Position numbers and translations under genes: made by a program
Part shown: positions 12,301-64,000 of the stretch, piece after piece
Position numbering within the stretch: position 1 is the stretch's first letter
Layout: every line of letters starts with the position of its first letter
Notes under the pieces: model-generated
Seen by the model: only the letters and a program-made list of their open reading frames with translations
The model's database searches: none
Told to the model about the DNA's origin: nothing
NCBI GenBank assembly: GCA_918807975.1
Contig: OU964932.1
Coordinates: 6,882,001-6,946,000 of the forward strand
Reading direction: 5' to 3'
From: Aplidium turbinatum
Lineage: Eukaryota; Chordata; Ascidiacea; Aplousobranchia; Polyclinidae
DNA: 64,000 bases

Positions 12301-15300
12301 ACTTATCGAGCATAATCGTAAACTGAGGCTGCACAAGGAAGAGAACATACCAACGATGTCAGCTGACTCCAGCAGTGATATTACTATAGAACAAAGCAAA
12401 CTGTTAATTGCTGAAATTGCAAAAGCACACTTGGAATCCTTCGAAGCAAAAAAGGTGATTTGTGGTACTTTTTAGTTGGTTTGTATAAATTTCTCAAACT
12501 CACGTTGGGAAATGAAATGACATACTGATTTTCTTTTATTAATCATGCTTGTGGAGACGTTAAATCATTGTAAAACTGGGCTGATTTGGTGGCTTTGTAG
12601 CAATAATGATGATGTATTTTGAGCCATAATTCTACTTAAATAGGCTATTGTCACTATCACTTTAACAACCTTTGGTATGGCCCGATTTAGATTCGAACCC
12701 ATAGGGAGACCGGGGCAAGTTAAGCAGGTTTTTTTTTTTAAATCTAATTTTTGTTTATTTTACTAACTTTTTCGAAGACTCAGGTATTGCATTTCAAAAA
12801 CATGCTAATAAGCCAAGTTTTAAGACAAAAACTGGTTGGTTTTATTTATTATTTTTCACTGTATTCAAGTTTAAGTAACGATTGCGCAACTTGCCCAGGA
12901 TTATTTTTCCGGGGCAAGTTGTGCAACACCATTGTGGGCAAGCTGTGTAGCACCATGGGGTAAGTTGAGCAACACTAGTGCCAGGGGCAAGTTGAGCAAC
13001 ATATTACGACCATATTACAGATGCACAACTTGCCCCGTCATCAATTGCACAACTTGCCCCATTCACACTTTTTTTCAAGAACAAAAAATTTTAAGAAAAC
13101 TAACAAATGTACAAAAAAATTTTACCTGCAAAAATACAACTACATCACATGTCTACTGACCCCTACTGCTAAAGTTTGACTAGTGCTACAGTATTGTGCA
13201 TCCAAAAAATCAAAATTTCATTTGCATCCGAATTTAGATCCTAAGACCTAAACACCTTGTATCGTTGATCAAGCCTAACTTGCCCAAAAAACTGATAACT
13301 GCAATTCACGTGCTTTAAAGGCATTATAGGTAAAATATAATAATGGCGTTAAAGATTCATTACGCTCTTTATTTCCTTTCAAACGAGGACTTGCACAACT
13401 TGCCCCGTTGCACAACTTGCCCCGCCTTCCCCTACCTATCAAACTTATAGCTGAAAAAGCTAATCATTCTACCACTTCAATACGTTGAGTTATTTTTTTT
13501 GCTTCAAAAATGTAGGTAGATATAAACGATCTGTTTTAGTTTAACGCTGCTGGTTCGTTGCGGATATATCTTTGACTGGGAAACAGTGTTGTGAAAGCTA
13601 GTGCGAAACGCTACTACCACAACGGACACGCAGCATCAGGCCAAAACAGGTTGTTTCTTGTTTGTACACACATTTGTGTAATAAATAACGATCATGTTGC
13701 TGATTGCAAAACTCAATCTATTGCATATTTCTTTTTGATTTTGAACATACAGATCATTATTGTATTCGTTTCATCATTCTTACCTTTGTTGTAATAACAA
13801 GCGCAAAAAAATCTTGTAGGCTATAGCTGAAGAACGAAGATTATATCAGAACCATTTTGCAATGGAAACGAGTGGGGGACATTGTTTTGCTGGTCATTTG
13901 TTGCATTACTAACCTACAAAGGCATTTTTAAAAAGTAATTACAATGTAACGTGGAATAGATGCACTTGCAGTTTGAGAAGCAGTTAATTTGGTGCAACCG
14001 TGCAACCCTATAACTCGAGCAAACAATTTATCGCAAACGCAAAACCCCAGCTTACAGATCAGTCATTCATACATTGAATGAACGTCTGCAAACATTGATT
14101 CCAGGAATCCCTGATTGAATCAATGCTAAAAAGACCAATTTGCTGGGTGAGACAAAACTAATCGCTCTGGTTGAATGTAATTACAAAACTCTATTTATTT
14201 ATGCAGGTCACGGAGAGTGTCTTTCTGACTTGTTCCAAATTACCACCAGTAGAGAGATTTTCAACAGTTTTAACGAAAGCCATCACTGGAGTTGTGGATT
14301 TTGCCAAAAGAATTTCGTGGTTTTCAAACTCAGTAACATTGCATTAATAACTTTCTAAAAGTTTTTTCCTGTTTGTTTTTCTTTGTAATCTGTTATGTCA
14401 ACAATAAACATAATTATATTCTTCATAGGGCAAACGTTTGTGAAAGTAAAGTAGTGTATCCTTGATGACACAACGGACGTATATCACAAAGTTTAGTTTT
14501 ATTAATATTTTCATTACTTCTATGGAAAATGCATATACTTGAGTAGTAGTGTTTTTGCTTTTTAAATATACAATTCTAATTGTAAAAAAACGCATAGGCT
14601 ACTAAGAGCATTTTAAGTTTTTTAGTTTTATAAAAAAACATATCTTCGGTGAGTTTATTAGTTGGAAGTCTTCCTTTTTTATTTAGCTGATATATTTGAG
14701 TTCTTTGTATTATTGCCAGATTGAAATCGAAGATCAAGTGAAAATATTGAAATATAGCTGCATGGATGCCATAGTTGTCCGAGCAACAGCTTCGTACGAT
14801 GAAATTCAAGAAACCCTTGATTTGTTTCCGTTGGTTATTGTCACGCATGAGCAGCTTTGTCGCACAAGTCTCAACGCATGCGCAGATGCATTGTTTCAAC
14901 TGGCAAGAGACTTTAGTTTGCTGAAATTTTCAAACGTTGATAGAGCTGTTTTAGAAGCAATTGTTATTTTCAAAGGTGAATGAGATTTTGTACCCATAAT
15001 TAGCAAAAGTAACACCAGCATTCAATTGCCTTGATAAGGGAGTCTAAGCGGTACTTTAGACTTCCGATGTTTCAAGAGGCTCGTTTCCCTTTCAAAGTGG
15101 TCAAGAACTTGAAGAAACGACCCCGTATTCTTTAGATGATGATAATTATGTGTCTGATCTGATACAGACGTTGGCGATCGTGGTCTTCCAAACTTTTATG
15201 TCATTTGCCATTCGTATAAAATCGTTCGTTTTGACTGTTGTGCTTGTGGCCCATTGATTCAAGCTGTTTAAATAAGTTAATCTTTGTCGACCCTTGCTTC

Positions 15301-17866
15301 TTTTTCCCTGTTTCATCCCCAATAGTGCTAATTTTTCCAAATCTTCATGTCTGTAACTGACCTATAAATTGCATCTGGCGCCTTGTAACTGTTGTTATTA
15401 ATCTCCTTTCTGCTTTTGCCAATTTCATAACTTCGTCATTACTCTTCTTTTCAGTCCAAGATATCCTCAAACATCCTTCTGAGAAACCACATCTCAGCAG
15501 CCAGTGGCGTAGCCAGAAAAAAAATTTGGGGGGGGCCAAATATTTGATGAACTGAAGAGAACGACAAAATGTTTGATTTAAGACATCGCCACCTGATGTG
15601 CAGTGGCGCATCCTGGTGGGTTAAGCAAGGGAAGCAATAAAGCTGGTGGGGGTTAGAGCGTGCCGAAGGCACGCGTATTCTAGGGGGGTCCGGGGCATGC
15701 TCCCCCGGAAAATTTTTGCAAAATTACACTTAAATAATGGATTATAACGCTTTCTGGAAACACTTTCAGGGTAATATTTGTATGAAACTTATTAGCAGAT
15801 AAACAGCTATTAACTTATTAAAGGTAGCTCTTATCTACACACAAACGGGCAAAAACTGCGGCTAAAATTAGAGAACACAAAAAACTCAGCTACACAAAAA
15901 CCCTACAGAGTAAGCGATTCTGAAATTGCTTCCACAGATTAGTTAAAAGAAGCGTAAATCGCGTAAACTTTGCGCGATTTACGATTTGCAAAATTTATTG
16001 GTGTCTTTTTGTGTGTCTAAAACAAGTCCTGGGGGGTGTTAATAGCCAGATGTCTTGGAAAACAATATAAATTTATACAAATTATATTATATTTTCAACA
16101 AAGGGTTCAACTTCGGAATCCAAACTTTGAAAATTTGGGGGCGGACATGGCCCCGTTCGCCCTCCCCTGGCTACGCCTATGTCAGCAGCCTCTAGTTTTT
16201 TCTTCATATCTTTACTTATTGTCCATTAGGCCTAATTATTGTTAATTATCGTCAATTCTTTAGATGTAGAGCGCTTTTTCAAAGAAGTGTTTTGGTTTGG
16301 AACCCGAAGATCTCATTAGTACGGGGTCACAAAATAATTATGTAAAAATAAGAATAAATTATGCCAAACTATAAAAGCATTTTTGATACATTTAATGAAC
16401 AAATTTTTATTCTTGCCATTTAGATCGTCCCAATACAAGTCACGTGACTCAGAGAGAACAGGGCTTCAAGCAAATCCTTCAAGCTTTCCACCATCACATC
16501 AATGAAACATTTCCAAGCAGACCTAACATTTGGCATAAAATTTTAGAAAAGGTGTTGGATAGAGTTCTTCAAAACAATTGTTAAAGCTGTTCATAAATAC
16601 AATATGTGGGTTCGGCAGTTTTGAATTTCAGACACCATTTTATACGATTATCATCTAAGAAGAATGCTGGCTATTTTGTGTTTCAGCCTATAAATATGTA
16701 GAAAGAGTCGTGCAAAATGATATAATTCATCACTTGTGCTTGCGTGCTTGATGGCTACTTGAAACATCTTGCGCAGCATAAAAATGGCTATTTCTGGATT
16801 GTTTTTCTTGCCTCTGGCGACAATGCAAGATGGGTTTCACGTGACACATGACAACTTATAAGGCTATAGTTTGTAATGCGATGTGTTGTAGGCCTTCTCC
16901 TATTATGCGTTAATACAACTATAATGTACAATACTATAACTATTTAAAATTAGAAGTATCTTAACGAGGCATGATATAAAACTTAGATTATGTTTTTACT
17001 AAAATCTTGTCATCTATGATCTATATTTTCAGGTCAATGAAGTTCGATGTGTCAGTGAAAGCTTAGCGCAAGCCATTATGACCATGAGAAATGATGACAA
17101 TGAAGTCTTGAATCCATTCTTTGTTACGTCGATGAGAAGTCTCGAAAAGCCACGTCTTGTGTTTTCCACTAAAAATTTTAGTAAAATGACTCCTTCTGTT
17201 TTAGTTGCACCTCAGTCAAATGTTAACAAAAAAACTGAAATAGAGATTCCCACGGTAAATGCTTTGACTCAAGACTCTAATACCAACAGATCAATGAAAA
17301 AAGATGTCATGCAGCCTAAAGTTGTACTACCTGTCGAACGCACAAATATTTTGGAAGACAGCGAGGAAGAAAAGAAAGATAAAAACCAAACGTTACTTTG
17401 TACTCAAAGCGACTTGCCTGTACAGACATCTCCACCACTTCTCACCGCCGATGGAACTGCATTTGCCACCGTTCGCCCAAATGAGGTACCACTTAATGAA
17501 CCAGTGAAGAATAAAGGGTTTAAAAGGTTGAGTTTTCTAAACGATCTTGGAACCAATAAACAACAAAATGCTTTGAAACAAACTTTCTCTCAAAAGCATT
17601 TGACTCAAACAAGGCAACAAATTATAAGGAACCAAGGCGGTAGACAAGCGTTACGATATGGATTTCCATCATTTCGATGTGATCCAGTGTTTCACTTTCC
17701 AAATCCGTTTTTGTTAGGTCTTCCAATAAGTCCAACTCCTTTTGGCATTCCAAGGTTCTCTAGTAGTGCCAGTGTTCTCATGGAAAGAAGCCTAAGATCG
17801 GACCAAAAATCTAAGCCAGCATGTAGACCTAGTTGGATTGATATTCACAAACCTACGAATTTATAA
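9351..17866 (+). CDS. THR: Thyroid-hormone-receptor-type nuclear receptor
   Basis: Nuclear, DNA-bound transcription factor of the NR1A type. Proposed coding exons: 9351-9373, 11007-11124, 11828-11975, 12264-12454, 13602-13649 (weak), 14207-14332, 14720-14975, 16424-16551, 17033-17866. Phases join throughout to give 623 residues (607 without the weak exon), against about 410-460 in vertebrate TRs. The first exon encodes MVEDGLN and ends in a strong CAG|GTGAGT donor. The chain then enters GYIPSYLEG before zinc finger 1, as in vertebrate TRs. The intron after CEGCK is at the conserved TR position. The A/B region is only about 13 residues, and a 240-residue tail follows the ligand-binding fold. 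It matches what I recall of the Ciona receptor CiNR1, though the species is not proven. Confidence 0.85.
9698..9734 (+). CDS. Possible alternative first coding exon of the receptor
   Basis: After a pyrimidine-rich tract ending TTTTTTAG, an ATG opens [12 protein letters not shown] and reaches a possible donor (AAAG|GTTTAC) in phase 1. This would join in frame to an acceptor at 11023 to give ...RK-GYIPSYL. It would be an alternative to the 9351-9373 exon, which uses the acceptor at 11006. The donor is weak, so this is only a candidate. Confidence 0.25.
10178..10572. mobile_element. MITE with long inverted repeats
   Basis: The left part (CTAAAGATACGGCCGGATTT...GTCACATG...CTGTCTGAGTGAAATTTTCTAA) reappears inverted on the right (TAGAAAACTTCATTCAGACAG...GAGACAAATCAAGCC). 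A related copy of the right half lies at about 35855-35965 in a hydrolase intron. The boundaries are approximate and no clear target duplication was found, so the superfamily is open. Confidence 0.5.
10579..10888 (+). repeat. tRNA-derived SINE
   Basis: The head is tRNA-like: A box TGGCCGAGTGATTAGCGC and B box GTTCGACTCC in the right spacing, in a Leu-type arrangement. An unrelated body of about 200 bases follows, ending in an A-rich tail (GATAAAGATAAACAAACAAAG). The 3' acceptor arm is not formed, so this is a SINE rather than a working tRNA gene. It lies in the first coding intron of the receptor in the same orientation. Confidence 0.75.
11007..11975 (+). CDS. THR: Receptor DNA-binding domain, two exons
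   Basis: Exon 11007-11124 encodes [20 protein letters not shown] and the rest of zinc finger 1 up to CEGCK. Exon 11828-11975 continues [20 protein letters not shown], then [20 protein letters not shown] and CIRVGMATE. All eight zinc cysteines are present. The P-box CEGCKGFFRR is identical to that of TRs, predicting AGGTCA half-site recognition. The phase-0 intron between K and G of CEGCK|GFF is the conserved position for this subfamily. Confidence 0.93.
12264..12454 (+). CDS. THR: Receptor hinge and first ligand-binding-domain helix exon
   Basis: It completes MATE-L and encodes [20 protein letters not shown], the C-terminal extension of the DNA-binding domain and the basic hinge (VLxxxKRVAKRxLIExNR is a TR signature). 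[20 protein letters not shown] and [12 protein letters not shown] then correspond to helix 1. Entry phase is 1 and exit phase 0. Confidence 0.85.
12704..13432. mobile_element. Non-autonomous element built of GGGGCAAGTTGWGCA units
   Basis: The termini are GGGAGACCGGGGCAAGTT and, inverted, GGGGAAGGCGGGGCAAGTT, flanked by TA on both sides (12702-12703 and 13433-13434). The core unit GGGCAAGTTGTGCAAC, in both orientations and with variants, recurs about eight times between 12885 and 13425. There is no coding potential. TA flanks allow a Tc1/mariner-like origin but do not prove it. Confidence 0.55.
13602..13649 (+). CDS. Possible small receptor exon
   Basis: A 48-base segment between AG and GT, phase 0 at both ends, encodes [16 protein letters not shown]. 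In vertebrate TRs a loop of about 40 residues lies here between helix 1 and helix 3, so an extra exon is plausible. The acceptor has a poor pyrimidine tract and the sequence has no recognisable homology. Skipping it keeps the frame. Confidence 0.3.
14207..16551 (+). CDS. THR: Receptor ligand-binding domain, three exons
   Basis: Exon 14207-14332 carries helix 3 ([20 protein letters not shown], compare [20 protein letters not shown] in vertebrates). Exon 14720-14975 carries helices 4-8 ([57 protein letters not shown]). Exon 16424-16551 carries helices 9-10 ([40 protein letters not shown]). Phases 0/0, 0/1 and 1/0 join cleanly. By eye, the second arginine of the TR motif SLRAAVRYD, which contacts the T3 carboxylate, is serine here (VVRATASYD). 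T3 binding is therefore doubtful. Confidence 0.88.
15140..16225 (-). repeat. LINE 3' fragment, split by a hAT MITE
   Basis: Minus-strand pieces read [11 protein letters not shown] across the MITE insertion site, then [64 protein letters not shown] and [18 protein letters not shown]. This is the region after the reverse transcriptase domain in a common LINE type. It ends near a short ATG/TGA-rich tail at about 15135. The LINE part is 15140-15501 and 16190-16225; the middle is a later insertion. The fragment is truncated and frame-broken. It is antisense within a receptor intron. Confidence 0.7.
15502..16181. mobile_element. hAT MITE inside the LINE fragment
   Basis: Ends CAGTGGCGTAGCCAG and, inverted, CATAGGCGTAGCCAG, with a perfect 8-bp target duplication TCAGCAGC (15494-15501 and 16182-16189). 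A second hAT-like start (CAGTGGCGCATCCTGG) near 15601 hints at an internal nested end. No coding sequence. The duplicated octamer falls inside the LINE reading frame (the EAAEM segment), so the LINE was there first. Confidence 0.88.
17033..17866 (+). CDS. THR: Receptor last exon: helix 11 and unusual C-terminal extension
   Basis: It starts in phase 0 after a good acceptor and encodes [20 protein letters not shown] in the place of helices 10/11. Where TRs have the AF-2 core (PLFLEVFE), this has NPFFVTSM, without the coactivator-binding glutamate. The histidine of the TR motif ACHASRF aligns with leucine. About 240 further residues follow to a stop at 17866, rich in S, T, N, K and P, with an acidic patch ([11 protein letters not shown]) and an aromatic/proline stretch ([20 protein letters not shown]). 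The extension looks disordered and I recognise no domain in it. Confidence 0.85.
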   Translation, partial: VNEVRCVSESLAQAIMTMRNDDNEVLNPFFVTSMRSLEKPRLVFSTKNFSKMTPSVLVAPQSNVNKKTEIEIPTVNALTQDSNTNRSMKKDVMQPKVVLPVERTNILEDSEEEKKDKNQTLLCTQSDLPVQTSPPLLTADGTAFATVRPNEVPLNEPVKNKGFKRLSFLNDLGTNKQQNALKQTFSQKHLTQTRQQIIRNQGGRQALRYGFPSFRCDPVFHFPNPFLLGLPISPTPFGIPRFSSSASVLMERSLRSDQKSKPACRPSWIDIHKPTNL

Positions 17867-18083
17867 CTCCAAAAACAACAATTGTGTTATATTTAATGTT
17901 TTAATACGTTGGATTGACATCCTAGTGTATATGCTCCAGGTGGTAGCAGTAGACTATCAAATACGAGTATATTGATAGTCATAGTTAGTTCGCAACGATT
18001 AGCCGTGATTTAAATCATAATTCTAACCCACGCTTGTTCTAATTGAAATCCATTGTTTATCAGCACTGCAATATTCGAATGCA

Positions 18084-18089
18084 AATAAA
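18084..18089 (+). terminator. Polyadenylation signal of the receptor gene
   Basis: AATAAA about 220 bases after the receptor stop codon, followed by A-rich then TG-rich sequence (GATGTGTTGTGGG). It fits a normal cleavage site at about 18105-18115. Confidence 0.6.
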
Positions 18090-18635
18090 AAGTAATTAAA
18101 AAATGATAAAGATGTGTTGTGGGCAAGTCTTATAGCTTTTTTTTGAAGGACCGAATGCTGCTCTTTTATTTACTAAGTCACAAATGGTATTTTAGACATG
18201 AGCCAGGTCAAGTGAGAATTGGAGGGAAGCCTGCAGTAGATTTGAAAGTTAATTTCTTTTGAATGAATCATATCGGCAAAGGTATCTTCAAACAACACGT
18301 TCAGAAGAATGAGTCGTAGGCCTATTGCCTAATGCTATATGTCTTGTCAATATACATTATTGCATCAGTGGAAGAAAGTAAAATGGCGACCTGTGAAACT
18401 TTATAACCAGTCCTAAAAAGTTGACGTATTCTTTAGAGTCTTAGACGATCACACTATAGCCTGCAAACGTTATGAAGACGTTAGCATGTGGCCCGCGAAA
18501 TATAATTTTCCTGTTGCCCCCCTTGTACCATTGTGAGGTGTACAGGCTAGTAGTACTGTATACATCCACTGCAATCTTGCAAAAAAAAACAACTTTTTTT
18601 CAAAACTTAATCTTTTCGATTTTGAAATAAATTGC

Positions 18636-18641
18636 TTTATT
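18636..18641 (-). terminator. Candidate polyadenylation signal of the hydrolase gene
   Basis: AATAAA on the minus strand about 410 bases past the hydrolase stop codon. Variant signals closer to the stop cannot be excluded. Confidence 0.4.
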
Positions 18642-19051
18642 ATGACATATACGGTTCCGTAAGGTGTTGTATTTTATACTTACTGTTATATCAATGTCAA
18701 AGTTAAGATATAGGCTACATTCCATTTAGCATAAGCTATGAAAATTAAAATGCTATACATGTGAAGTTTACAAAAGCTTTGCCATTATGTTAGTCACATT
18801 ATATCCATCTACTGGCAGCCGTTTTCATTTAAAAACTGTAACAAATCGTATCTTCTGATACTTTTCCACTATACGGTAGCCTATATCTTACAAAAAAGTA
18901 AAAAACATACCTTACATTAACAACTAAACTAAACAAAATTAATTAATGTATTGACGTAAGGGCACAGTTTCAATCATTGATCAATCAAATCATCCACAAA
19001 CTAGCTAGGTTGCGAAACAATTTTTTGTGTATTGGTCGTTTTGTTTTCACA

Positions 19052-61980
<42,929 letters not shown>

Positions 61981-63107
61981 AAAAGAAGTTACTGTGTAAT
62001 ATATGTGCAACTGAATACATCAAATAGTGCAACTGAATTTGTGCAGCTTTGCACGCATTGATTTTTTTCGGTTACAGTATGGAGTTTAATAAAAATGATC
62101 TTACATTCTTTCACTTGAAATTTGTTTTAGGTGGTTTAATTATAAATTTGAAACAAATAATGATAAAAAGAACAATCAAATTCTCTGCAAGAGTGAATCA
62201 TGCCATCGAGCTTTTCAGAAGAACATTTGTAAAAAAAACTTTTGAAATTATTTTAAAACAAAATTTAAGAAATAAAATAATTGACTCCTCTCAGGAGAGT
62301 AGGCCACAATATGAGCTTTCCCACTAGAAACGTATTGTACGTACTATAATCACTAAAGCCGCTTTGGTAATCACCCAAGAAAGCCAGGTCATAACCTGAA
62401 GTGAAAGTCGACAATTGAATTATTTTGAGCTGTTAAACGAGAGTATTGAAATCAAACGTCCTTGGCATCCATGCACAAAGGCCACCTGTTATGTACATCT
62501 ATAACCACTGTTTTAAAATAAAGCTTTACATTGACTCATTTGACAACCAACAGTTGTAAACACAGCTTATATTATTAAGCTGCAATTGCTTTTTGTTGGA
62601 ATGCCAATGCATCACTAGAATAAATATTAGCTCTTGTCAGTCACAAATACAGAAATCAAACTTGCATAAAACATTCGGCTGTGAACAAAGAACTGCGTAG
62701 CTTAAGGTAAATAGGCAATTCGATTGATAGCCTATAATCAAAAAGTATATTGCTTTTGTCCCGCGTTTGTGACGAAGAATAGAAATTTTGTGCATAAAAA
62801 AATTGCAAATATCAAAGGTTTCATTTCTACTGGTAGCTGAGCTGACATTATAAATATGTTATATCATGTAATTTCAAATTATTTTATATAATTTCAACTT
62901 ATATTCCCAACTTAATTTGAATCAAATTTTAGAATTCTCTTTTCCGCGTTATAGTTTTCGTCTATACAGAGGACAAACCTCATTTGACACCAGGTCAAGG
63001 CAACAACAATAGATTTAAACACTTGATAATATTTCTGTTCCAGTTAGGGTTCAGGAAAAAACATTATCGCCGAGATAAATACACCAGGACACTGGAAAGC
63101 CAGTGGC

Positions 63108-63314
63108 CAGGGCCGTTTAGTAGGTAATTTGGGTCCTGTACTAATAAGATCCTTGAGTCTCAAATCAAAAAAACTTCTAACAAAAATTCAATATATCCAA
63201 AGAACACTGGGTGATCTCTTCAAGTTAGCGGGCCCCTGAAAAGGTTGCGGCACGTAATACCATCTCGGGCTCGGGTACAAACGTACTCTCTGGAACCCCC
63301 TGTCGACGGTACTG
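63108..63314. mobile_element. hAT-like MITE
   Basis: Starts CAGGGCCGTTTAG and ends, inverted, CAGTACCGTCGAC. Flanking octamers CCAGTGGC (63100-63107) and CCAGTACC (63315-63322) agree at 6 of 8 positions. The interior GGGCCCCTGAAAAGG is a common feature of CAGGGCCG-ended hAT MITEs. Confidence 0.6.
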
Positions 63315-63672
63315 CCAGTACCGGACTATGTCGAACACTTTAAGCAACTGTAAGCCAAACCACTACCACACAGAAATTGGCTGAAACCTTCTCCTACCCA
63401 GACACCGGATAAATTTACCATTGTGTATTTATTCAGCCTTTAACCAAAGGATTTTGTTTTCAGCTAAAGTGGTTAGCTAAAGCCTCACACAACTTTTTTG
63501 CTTAGGAACATTTTTTTCTGGACGTAATCTCTAGAATTTAGTTTTACCTCGTATGCCATTGTCCTGCTTTCCCACAAGATATCGCATCAAAAAACACCCT
63601 TCAGCATGGAGCAACAACATAACAAAGTTATTAAAACTAACTCAGTATTCACTATTTACTATACACCTTAGT

Positions 63673-63944
63673 CAGGGCATAGTTTTGGGGGAGGGAGCAA
63701 ATCAATATTATTGCACATGTTAGTAAGCGCGGCAACGAATCGGCTAAGGCGAAGCACCTGGAAGGGGGCCTCCCTAGAAAATTTTAACAAAAAAATACCT
63801 TAACATTGCGCATTCTGACAATACTTTCAACCTAAATCAATAGTAAAACTCTATCAAAAGATGCTGTAACACAGGTAAAAAATTTTTTTTTTTAATATTT
63901 TGTGGAGGCAATTGCCTCCTTTGCCCACTCTGACTATGTCCCTG
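63673..63944. mobile_element. hAT-like MITE
   Basis: Starts CAGGGCATAGTTTTGGGGG and ends, inverted, CAGGGACATAGTCAGAGTGG. Flanking octamers ACCTTAGT (63665-63672) and AACTTAAT (63945-63952) agree at 6 of 8 positions. No coding. Confidence 0.6.
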
Positions 63945-64000
63945 AACTTAATAATGTGGCAGACTAATGAAAACGTATTATGTGAAACTGTGCATCACAA

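Larger units (their letters stand above)
17867..19051. other. Intergenic space between two convergent genes
   Basis: Holds the 3' untranslated regions of the receptor (plus) and the hydrolase (minus). AT-rich, with no further gene and no transposon seen. Confidence 0.7.
61981..64000. other. Presumed large intron at the window edge
   Basis: Over 2 kb with no GH1 exon on the minus strand: no TENG-, NEVLK- or NHYTT-like segment was found. It holds two hAT-like MITEs. The next upstream D0 exon must be further right. Confidence 0.6.

Noticed and set aside
13591-13794. Longer coding exon in the receptor hinge
   Set aside because: All three frames hold stops just upstream, so at most the 48-base segment 13602-13649 could be coding.
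14576-14899. Minus-strand open frame of 107 codons
   Set aside because: It overlaps the receptor exon 14720-14975 on the other strand, which is clearly real; this is a shadow.
62049-62327. Plus-strand open frame of 92 codons
   Set aside because: Low-complexity, AT-rich K/I/F composition, no motif, no neighbouring exon; likely chance.

Overview
The window looks like nuclear DNA of an ascidian tunicate, most likely Ciona. This is inferred from AT-rich sequence, short introns, chordate gene content and a divergent thyroid-hormone-receptor gene with a long C-terminal extension; no species marker was checked. There are three host genes and many small transposon relics, mostly hAT and other cut-and-paste elements, with some LINE and SINE fragments. 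No CRISPR, operon, rRNA or viral fossil was seen.

Left part (1-9350): the first coding exon of a microsomal cytochrome P450 on the minus strand (511-688) runs off the left edge. Two hAT relics inserted one beside the other (1367-3118) and a CACTA/CMC-like element with a decayed transposase (3428-5495) follow. From about 5500 to 9350 no gene is recognised.

Middle-left (9351-18089): a plus-strand nuclear receptor of the thyroid hormone receptor type. The DNA-binding domain is intact. The ligand-binding domain has no recognisable AF-2 helix and continues into about 240 extra residues. Its introns hold a SINE, MITEs and a LINE fragment split by a hAT MITE.

Right two thirds (19052-61980 and beyond): one very large minus-strand gene related to lactase-phlorizin hydrolase. 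I traced 58 consecutive phase-compatible exons giving 3,154 residues in frame: the end of one glycoside hydrolase family 1 (GH1) repeat, six further GH1 repeats (D1-D6), a membrane span and a short cytoplasmic tail. The 5' end lies beyond the right edge. Catalytic pairs (acid/base, nucleophile) read E/R in D1, E/E in D2, D/D in D3, A/A in D4, E/E in D5 and E/E in D6. The protein is therefore predicted to carry three active and three inactive repeats on one membrane-anchored chain, against four GH1 repeats in mammalian LPH. The receptor and hydrolase genes converge, with stop codons about 1.2 kb apart.

Exon boundaries were set by eye from GT-AG (twice GC-AG) sites, reading-frame continuity and GH1 or receptor homology; no alignment software or transcript data were used.
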